A stretch of DNA of 9,984 nucleotides, from assembly GCA_031290725.1 (NCBI GenBank), contig JAITMZ010000176.1, positions 1 through 9,984 on the forward strand, read 5' to 3'. The stretch comes from Spirochaetaceae bacterium (GTDB lineage: Bacteria; Spirochaetota; Spirochaetia; Treponematales; Treponemataceae). Shown here piece after piece: positions 5,384-9,984 of the stretch. A model generated the notes under the pieces. That model was not told the origin of the DNA. It saw only the letters and a list, made by a program, of their open reading frames with translations, and searched no databases. Within the stretch, counting starts at the first letter, position 1. Every line of letters begins with the position of its first letter. Both the position numbers and the translations under genes were made by a program.

Positions 5384-6201
5384 AAGTCAAAACCCTGAAG
5401 CTGCTGTTCTTTTTGCTGTGCTGTGTGCTGATTTTTGAGGCTTTTGTGTATTTTGTGCTTCAGCCTGGCCTGTCGCCGGTGAAGATCAGTTTTATGGGGA
5501 ACGGCCAGTATACGGATGCCGAGCTCTTGTCCCTTTTACCCGGCGATTTCGAGACCGGCTGGCTCCATTTTGACGTGTCCGGCGCTGCCACCGCCATTTC
5601 TTCCTTCGCCGGGATTGAATCGGTGGTGGTGGAAAAGCACTTCCCCGACCGCGTGGTGATCCAGGTGCGGGAACGGGTACCGGTAGCCATGACGTTGGCC
5701 ACCATCGGAGAGCGCACGGTGTCGGTGATGCTTGACAGAAGCGGCGTGGTGTTTCCCGGACGGAACGTACAGAACAAGCTGCCGCTTATCACGGGACTTG
5801 CTATCGAGAACCACATCGGCGGATTACGGCTGGCCAAGGGCTATCAGCCCCTGCTGGAAAAACTGGCCGCCCTCAACGCCAATGCCGCGAGCGAACCCCT
5901 GATGGCGAAATGCCTGGCGTCTCTCTCGGAGATCCACGTGCGCCAAAAAAGCAACGGGACCTTTGATTTGGTGCTGTATCCGGTACACTCGGGGGTTCGT
6001 GTGTTGATGGACAAGTTCTTGAACGAAGATGCATTACATTATATGATGGTAGCGCTTGATGTGGCCGGTTCAATGGGTTCGGGAGTGAAAGAAATAGATT
6101 TGCGCCATGGGTCGGCGGCGTTTCGCGGTGCGGTTGCCGCTTCTAAGGAAACATTGGTTTATCTTAATGAGGATAAATCGGTGTTACCATACTTGGATTG
6201 A
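5380..6201 (+). CDS. ftsQ: cell division protein FtsQ/DivIB (POTRA domain)
   Basis: This is a 273-residue bitopic membrane protein: a basic start (MKVKTLK), one membrane helix at about 8-28, then a periplasmic part. Residues about 33-100 fit a POTRA domain, beginning VKISFMGNGQYTDAELL and ending with the VVVEKHFPDRVVIQVRER strand pair that is typical of FtsQ. The rest matches the variable beta domain, with a conserved-looking LDRSGVVFP. FtsQ/DivIB binds FtsL and FtsB/DivIC and controls activation of septal synthesis. The start overlaps the ftsW stop (ATGA), with a GGAGGAG ribosome binding site a few bases upstream. Sequence similarity in this family is low; the call rests on domain pattern plus position between ftsW and ftsA. 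Confidence 0.88.
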   Translation: MKVKTLKLLFFLLCCVLIFEAFVYFVLQPGLSPVKISFMGNGQYTDAELLSLLPGDFETGWLHFDVSGAATAISSFAGIESVVVEKHFPDRVVIQVRERVPVAMTLATIGERTVSVMLDRSGVVFPGRNVQNKLPLITGLAIENHIGGLRLAKGYQPLLEKLAALNANAASEPLMAKCLASLSEIHVRQKSNGTFDLVLYPVHSGVRVLMDKFLNEDALHYMMVALDVAGSMGSGVKEIDLRHGSAAFRGAVAASKETLVYLNEDKSVLPYLD

Positions 6202-6216
6202 TACGGGAGGATTTCG

Positions 6217-7473
6217 TTGAACGATAGTATCGTATGCCTTGACATCGGAACAAGTGTTGTTCGTGCTGTTATCGGCGATTTTAACGAAAATAATGTTCTC
6301 CAAATTACCGGTACCGGCCAGTGCGCTACCTCCGGTCTGCGAAATGGGCTTATAGTCAACATTGAGGAGACTACCCGGGCGATTCGGACCGCCATTGAGG
6401 CCGTCGAGATGGTGTCGGGCTATGAGGTGTCCGAGTGTGTGGCCTCCATCGGCGGTGCCCATATTGCGGGGCTCAATTCCAAGGGATTTCTTACCCTGCC
6501 GTCACTTGGCGGCGGCGATAAACGGATGCGAGAGGTGACCCAGCACGATGTGGAGCGGGTTATCCAAAGTGCAAATTGGATGCAGCCTCCCCCTGACCGG
6601 CAGATTTTGCATGTGATCCCCCAGAGTTACATCGTGGACGGCCAGGGGGGGATAAAAAATCCCGTGAACATGATCGGTACGCACCTGGAAGCGGCGGTAC
6701 ACATCATCACCGCAGCGATTACGCCTTTACAGAATATTCAGCGCTGCATCTCCCGGGCGGGATATACCCTAGCGGCCAACGGGGTGATGCTGAAAACCCT
6801 GGCTGCCACCCAAGCGGTGATGACCGATGAAGAACTGGAACTGGGCTCGATCCTCATCGACCTGGGTGGCGGCACCACAGACGTGTTGGTGCTCTACGAC
6901 GGTGCGCCAATCTGCACCGCTTCCCTTCCTTACGGCGGCATCGGCGTGACCAACGACATCGCCGTGGTCAAGGGCATCTCCTTTGATACGGCGGAACGGA
7001 TAAAATTGTCTTCCGGTTCCTGCTGGGGGGAATTTTTGGACGAAGAGGCGGATGTAATTATCCCTGGGGTGGGCGGGGGAAGGCCGCCGGAGTCCGTCTC
7101 GCGGCTGGAATTGTGCGGCATTATCCGTCCCCAGGTGGAAAATATTCTGGAGATGGTGCGGCGGGAGGTCTATCGCCTGTCCTCTGTGGACAGCCTGTCT
7201 GGGAACATCGTCCTGGTGGGTGGAGGGGCGCTCATGCAGGGCGTGGTGGAATTGACCCAGGAGGTGTTCAATACCAGCTCGGTACGTGTGGGGTATCCCA
7301 GAAATTTCGGCGGCGTGGTGGAAGAATATCGCTCGCCGGTATTTGCCGCCGCCGCCGGGCTTTTTTACGACGCCATGGACAAAAGAAAAAATCAGGAAAC
7401 TGCCGTGAGCGGTAAGCGGCCTGTATGGACAATTGGTGAAAAGATTTCTAAAGTTTTCAGGGAGTTTTTTTAA
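6217..7473 (+). CDS. ftsA: cell division protein FtsA
   Basis: FtsA is an actin-like ATPase that anchors FtsZ filaments to the inner membrane and recruits later divisome proteins. Actin-family motifs are clear: CLDIGTSVVRAVIG (7-20, phosphate 1), LIDLGGGTTD (203-212, phosphate 2) and VLVGGGALMQG (332-342, adenosine motif). The FtsA-specific 1C (SHS2) region lies between about 84 and 165. The last 12 residues, GEKISKVFREFF, form the amphipathic membrane-targeting helix. Length 418 is typical. The only well-placed start is TTG 6217, with GGGAGG 6 nt upstream, so the gene seems to use a rare start codon that may limit its translation. It follows ftsQ by 15 nt and precedes ftsZ by 35 nt. Confidence 0.95.
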   Translation: MNDSIVCLDIGTSVVRAVIGDFNENNVLQITGTGQCATSGLRNGLIVNIEETTRAIRTAIEAVEMVSGYEVSECVASIGGAHIAGLNSKGFLTLPSLGGGDKRMREVTQHDVERVIQSANWMQPPPDRQILHVIPQSYIVDGQGGIKNPVNMIGTHLEAAVHIITAAITPLQNIQRCISRAGYTLAANGVMLKTLAATQAVMTDEELELGSILIDLGGGTTDVLVLYDGAPICTASLPYGGIGVTNDIAVVKGISFDTAERIKLSSGSCWGEFLDEEADVIIPGVGGGRPPESVSRLELCGIIRPQVENILEMVRREVYRLSSVDSLSGNIVLVGGGALMQGVVELTQEVFNTSSVRVGYPRNFGGVVEEYRSPVFAAAAGLFYDAMDKRKNQETAVSGKRPVWTIGEKISKVFREFF

Positions 7474-7508
7474 CCAGAGAGTAAGAACACTATAGGTGGG
7501 AGGAATAT

Positions 7509-8822
7509 ATGCTTGAGTTTTCTCTTGTGGACCAGGATGCGGTAAATCCGACGATTATCAAAGTAATCGGTTGTGGCGGTGCTGGTTCCAATGCGGTGAA
7601 CAGAATGATTGCGTCAAACGTATGCAACGTTGAATTTATCGCGATTAACACGGATTTGCAGGCCCTCAGCTCGTCCTGCGCGGAAAAAAAACTGGGGATC
7701 GGGGCGAAGATCACCCGCGGTTTGGGTGCCGGGGGAAAACCGGAGATTGGCGAGCAGGCGGCCCTCGAGGATGCGGATGCGCTCTCCAATATGCTCCGGG
7801 GTTCTCACATGGTGTTTGTCACCTGTGGTATGGGCGGCGGGACAGGTACCGGATCTGCGCCCATTGTGGCCAAGATCGCACGGGATTTGGGGGCGCTCAC
7901 GGTGGCGGTGGTGTCAAAGCCTTTCGGATTCGAGGGGCGGGCGAAGATGAAAATCGCCGAGGCGGGTATTGAAAAACTACAGACCGCGGTGGACACCCTG
8001 ATCGTCATCCCCAACGAAAATTTGCTCAAAACCATTCGAGACAAAGATAAGGAGCTAATCAAGTCTGTTTCCGACGCCTTCGCCTTTGCGGACACCGTCC
8101 TGTGCCAGAGCGTACAAGGCATCTCCGACATTTTGACCAAGCCTGGTTTGATCAACGCTGATTTTAACGATGTGCGTACCACCATGGAAGGAAAGGGTAA
8201 CGCCATCATGGGGACCGGCCACGGCTCGGGCAAAAACCGTGCGGTGGACGCCGCCACGGAGGCGATCAACAATCCCATGCTGGAGGATTCCTCCATCGAC
8301 GGGGCAAAGAATTTGCTGGTCAATATCACCGGCAGCAACGATTTTTCCCTTACCGAGGTGGAAGAGATCATGCAGATCATCACCTCCACCGCTGACCCCG
8401 ACGCGCTCATCAAATACGGCATGGTGATAGATCAGGAGATGCAGGAAGAGGTGGCGGTTACGGTGATCGCCACAGGTTTCAATTCCCCGGAAAAACGCGG
8501 TCGTCCCCTGGGGGAACAGGGAAACGTTTCTGCCCTGTCCAGCAATGTGCTCCCGTACACCGAATTTACTTCGGTTACCAGAGCCTCCCTGCGGCCCAAC
8601 CAGTCTGTTTCACCGGCCCGGCAGCCGGCAGGCAGTCCGCCCCCGCTTTCCCCGTCCTTCGCGTCGGTCCAGGGCGAGGATTTTTCTCAAAGCGGGAGCC
8701 AACCCCAGCGGAATACAAAAATTATTCTTCGGGCGGAGCGGCTTGATCGGCCCGACACACCGCCGGTGAAGCCCCAGCCGGGACAGTTCCGCGGGCCAAA
8801 CGAACAGCGCGGTCTCTTTTAG
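7509..8822 (+). CDS. ftsZ: cell division GTPase FtsZ
   Basis: FtsZ is the tubulin-like GTPase that forms the cytokinetic ring. Motifs in order: KVIGCGGAGSNAVNRM (18-33), NTDLQAL (47-53), the tubulin signature GMGGGTGTGSAP (107-118), IPNENLL (167-173) and the T7 synergy loop NADFNDVRTTM (216-226), with both catalytic Asp residues (218, 221) kept. The globular core ends near residue 325. The following 110 residues are rich in Pro, Ser, Gly and Gln, as expected for the disordered linker. The last residues, RLDRPDTPPV and onward to NEQRGLF, do not show the usual LDIPxFLR-type tail peptide that binds FtsA. Length 437. GGGAGG lies 6 nt before the ATG. Confidence 0.97.
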   Translation: MLEFSLVDQDAVNPTIIKVIGCGGAGSNAVNRMIASNVCNVEFIAINTDLQALSSSCAEKKLGIGAKITRGLGAGGKPEIGEQAALEDADALSNMLRGSHMVFVTCGMGGGTGTGSAPIVAKIARDLGALTVAVVSKPFGFEGRAKMKIAEAGIEKLQTAVDTLIVIPNENLLKTIRDKDKELIKSVSDAFAFADTVLCQSVQGISDILTKPGLINADFNDVRTTMEGKGNAIMGTGHGSGKNRAVDAATEAINNPMLEDSSIDGAKNLLVNITGSNDFSLTEVEEIMQIITSTADPDALIKYGMVIDQEMQEEVAVTVIATGFNSPEKRGRPLGEQGNVSALSSNVLPYTEFTSVTRASLRPNQSVSPARQPAGSPPPLSPSFASVQGEDFSQSGSQPQRNTKIILRAERLDRPDTPPVKPQPGQFRGPNEQRGLF

Positions 8823-8829
8823 GCGGTGA

Positions 8830-9822
8830 ATGATGATTGCTAAAAAAATGGCCCGGCGGTACGCTCATCCCATCATGTCCGCCTATTATTCGGAACTGCT
8901 CCTGGTTGACCGGAAGGCAAAACTGACCGCAACGACCTATTGCACCGCTCTGGAGATTTTTCTTGTCTGGTGCGACGAGCAGCAGGTGGATGTGCGGAAC
9001 GTGGGCGTGAAGCAGTTAGTATATTTCTGTGCGAAACGTCATACTCAGGGCTGTTCCAACCAGACCATCTCCAAAGAGATTTCCGCCCTGTGTAGTTTCG
9101 GTAATTTTCTGGTGCGCAAAGATTTGTGGCGGGAAAATCACGCGCTACAGTTGGAGCGCCCCCGGATTCAGAAAAAATTGCCCCGGGTATTGACCGAAAC
9201 GGGGACTGACGCCCTGTTAAGCGGCGCAATCAGGCCGGTCGAGGAGGGCAGGAATGGTGTGATTTCCAAGGCACTGGAAATGCGTGATCAGGCGCTTTTT
9301 GAGTTGATCTATTCCTGCGGGCTCCGTATCAGCGAGGCCGCAGGACTTTTGACCGCAAATGTGCATCTGGACGAACACCTGCTGGTCGTCTGCGGCAAGG
9401 GCGACAAGGAGCGGATGATCCCCTTTGGGGACAAGGCGGGGCGGCTCCTGCGGGAATGGCTCCGCGACTGGCGGAAAAAATTGGTGGGGCGGCGTACGGT
9501 TCCCACGGTATTTGTGAATTACCGGGGGGATCCGCTTTCCCGGAAGGGCATCTGGGCGCGTTTTCAGCTCCTTGAGGCCCGATCGGGGGTTACCGCCAAG
9601 GTGCACACCCTTCGCCATTCCTTCGCCACCCATTTATTGGCTGGCGGTGCGGACCTCAGGAGCGTGCAGGAACTTTTGGGACACGTGGATTTATCCACCA
9701 CCCAAATTTACACCCATGTGGCAAACGAGCAATTACAGGAGAGCCACAAAAACTATTTCCCTGTTCGAGACAAGCAGGATGGAAAGATTAAACCAATGGA
9801 GGCGGCAAATGAGCAAGGGTAA
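8830..9822 (+). CDS. xerC: Xer-type tyrosine recombinase, probably XerC
   Basis: Tyrosine recombinases of the Xer family resolve chromosome dimers at dif during division. The N-terminal SAM-like core-binding domain spans about 14-100. The catalytic domain has all six expected residues: Arg166 in CGLRISEA, Lys190 in GKGDKER, His259 and Arg262 in HTLRHSFATHLL, His285 in LLGHVDLSTTQIYTH, and the nucleophile Tyr294. Length 330 is slightly above the usual 300, the excess lying at both ends and in a loop near 131-147. Motifs do not separate XerC from XerD; XerC is chosen because treponemes carry a xerC/codV-type gene in the wider neighbourhood of the dcw cluster as I recall. It follows ftsZ by 7 nt and overlaps the next gene by 14 nt. 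A mobile-element integrase is unlikely given the operon position. Confidence 0.88.
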   Translation: MMIAKKMARRYAHPIMSAYYSELLLVDRKAKLTATTYCTALEIFLVWCDEQQVDVRNVGVKQLVYFCAKRHTQGCSNQTISKEISALCSFGNFLVRKDLWRENHALQLERPRIQKKLPRVLTETGTDALLSGAIRPVEEGRNGVISKALEMRDQALFELIYSCGLRISEAAGLLTANVHLDEHLLVVCGKGDKERMIPFGDKAGRLLREWLRDWRKKLVGRRTVPTVFVNYRGDPLSRKGIWARFQLLEARSGVTAKVHTLRHSFATHLLAGGADLRSVQELLGHVDLSTTQIYTHVANEQLQESHKNYFPVRDKQDGKIKPMEAANEQG

Positions 9823-9984
9823 AGGAAAAATACACCTGTACCTGGGATTTTTGTATGTTATGCTAGTGTTTACGGGGTGTTCCAAAGGTAACGTAGCCCT
9901 CAAACGGATGCAGGCCATGGAAGAAGGCGTCTCTCGGCCCACGTCCATCGCCGAATTGAAGGACGCCATACAAAAATACGAAAA
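9809..9984 (+). CDS. lipoprotein, N-terminal part (runs off right edge)
   Basis: A frame starting at ATG 9809, preceded by GGAGGCGG at 9798-9805, is open to the window end (58 codons). It begins with a basic stretch (MSKGKGK), a hydrophobic segment at about 8-22 and LVFTGC, with Cys24 as the expected lipidated residue; spirochaete lipoboxes tolerate such sequences. The mature part starts SKGNVALKRM and continues with a helical, charged SIAELKDAIQKYEK. That last stretch resembles the entry to tetratricopeptide repeats in treponemal periplasmic lipoproteins, but no full repeat is visible, so TPR content is only a guess. It overlaps the recombinase gene by 14 nt and is probably in the same operon. 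Confidence 0.75.
   Translation, partial: MSKGKGKIHLYLGFLYVMLVFTGCSKGNVALKRMQAMEEGVSRPTSIAELKDAIQKYE

Noticed and set aside
7805..8422. Open frame of 205 codons on the minus strand inside ftsZ
   Set aside because: It lies opposite the conserved FtsZ core, has a Ser/Thr/Ala/Val-rich shadow composition and no ribosome binding site of note.
9325..9711. Tyrosine recombinase considered as a phage or transposon integrase
   Set aside because: It sits tightly packed in the division operon, there are no attachment repeats or mobile genes nearby, and its motifs and size fit housekeeping Xer proteins.

Overview
The window looks like chromosomal DNA from a Treponema-type spirochaete. Most of it (about 960 to 8822) is a compact, rightward division and cell wall (dcw) cluster: mraZ, rsmH, an ftsL-like gene, murF, ftsW, ftsQ/divIB, ftsA, ftsZ. 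As far as I recall, Treponema pallidum has the same trimmed order, without ftsI, mraY or murD inside the run. The fairly G+C-rich coding sequence suggests a gut or environmental treponeme more than T. pallidum, but that is inference; no rRNA or other species marker is present.

Region 1 (1 to about 600) is strikingly A+T-rich and holds gene remnants. At the left edge a leftward gene begins (ATG at 23-21) behind a good sigma70-type promoter (TTGATA, 17 nt, TATAAT), with two palindromes nearby that could be operators. To its right lie a 16-codon rightward fragment with a good ribosome binding site, the C-terminal cytoplasmic domain of a cation diffusion facilitator (CDF) transporter without its membrane part, and an unidentified fragment.

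Region 2 (about 599 to 808, leftward) is the intact front end of a metE gene cut off after 25 codons: a sigma70 promoter, a sequence strongly resembling a compact class-II (env8-like) cobalamin riboswitch, a Shine-Dalgarno sequence, and the start of B12-independent methionine synthase. The gene then runs into A+T-rich DNA and stops. The regulation survives and the enzyme does not.

Region 3 (809 to 1020) is the divergent control region of the dcw operon: A/T tracts, a near-consensus promoter (TTGACA, 17 nt, CATAAT), and three TGGTA repeats at exactly 10-bp spacing from the predicted transcription start into the mraZ start codon. These match the MraZ operator known from E. coli (TGGGN repeats with 5-nt spacers), so MraZ probably represses its own operon.

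Region 4 (1015 to 9984) reads as one transcription unit with short gaps or overlaps. MraZ controls it; RsmH methylates 16S rRNA; MurF finishes the cytoplasmic peptidoglycan precursor; FtsW polymerises lipid II at the septum; the FtsL-like and FtsQ proteins are membrane parts of the divisome; FtsA tethers FtsZ to the membrane. A Xer-type tyrosine recombinase (chromosome dimer resolution) follows ftsZ by 7 nt and overlaps a lipoprotein gene that runs off the right edge. I see no transposase, CRISPR array, tRNA or rRNA.
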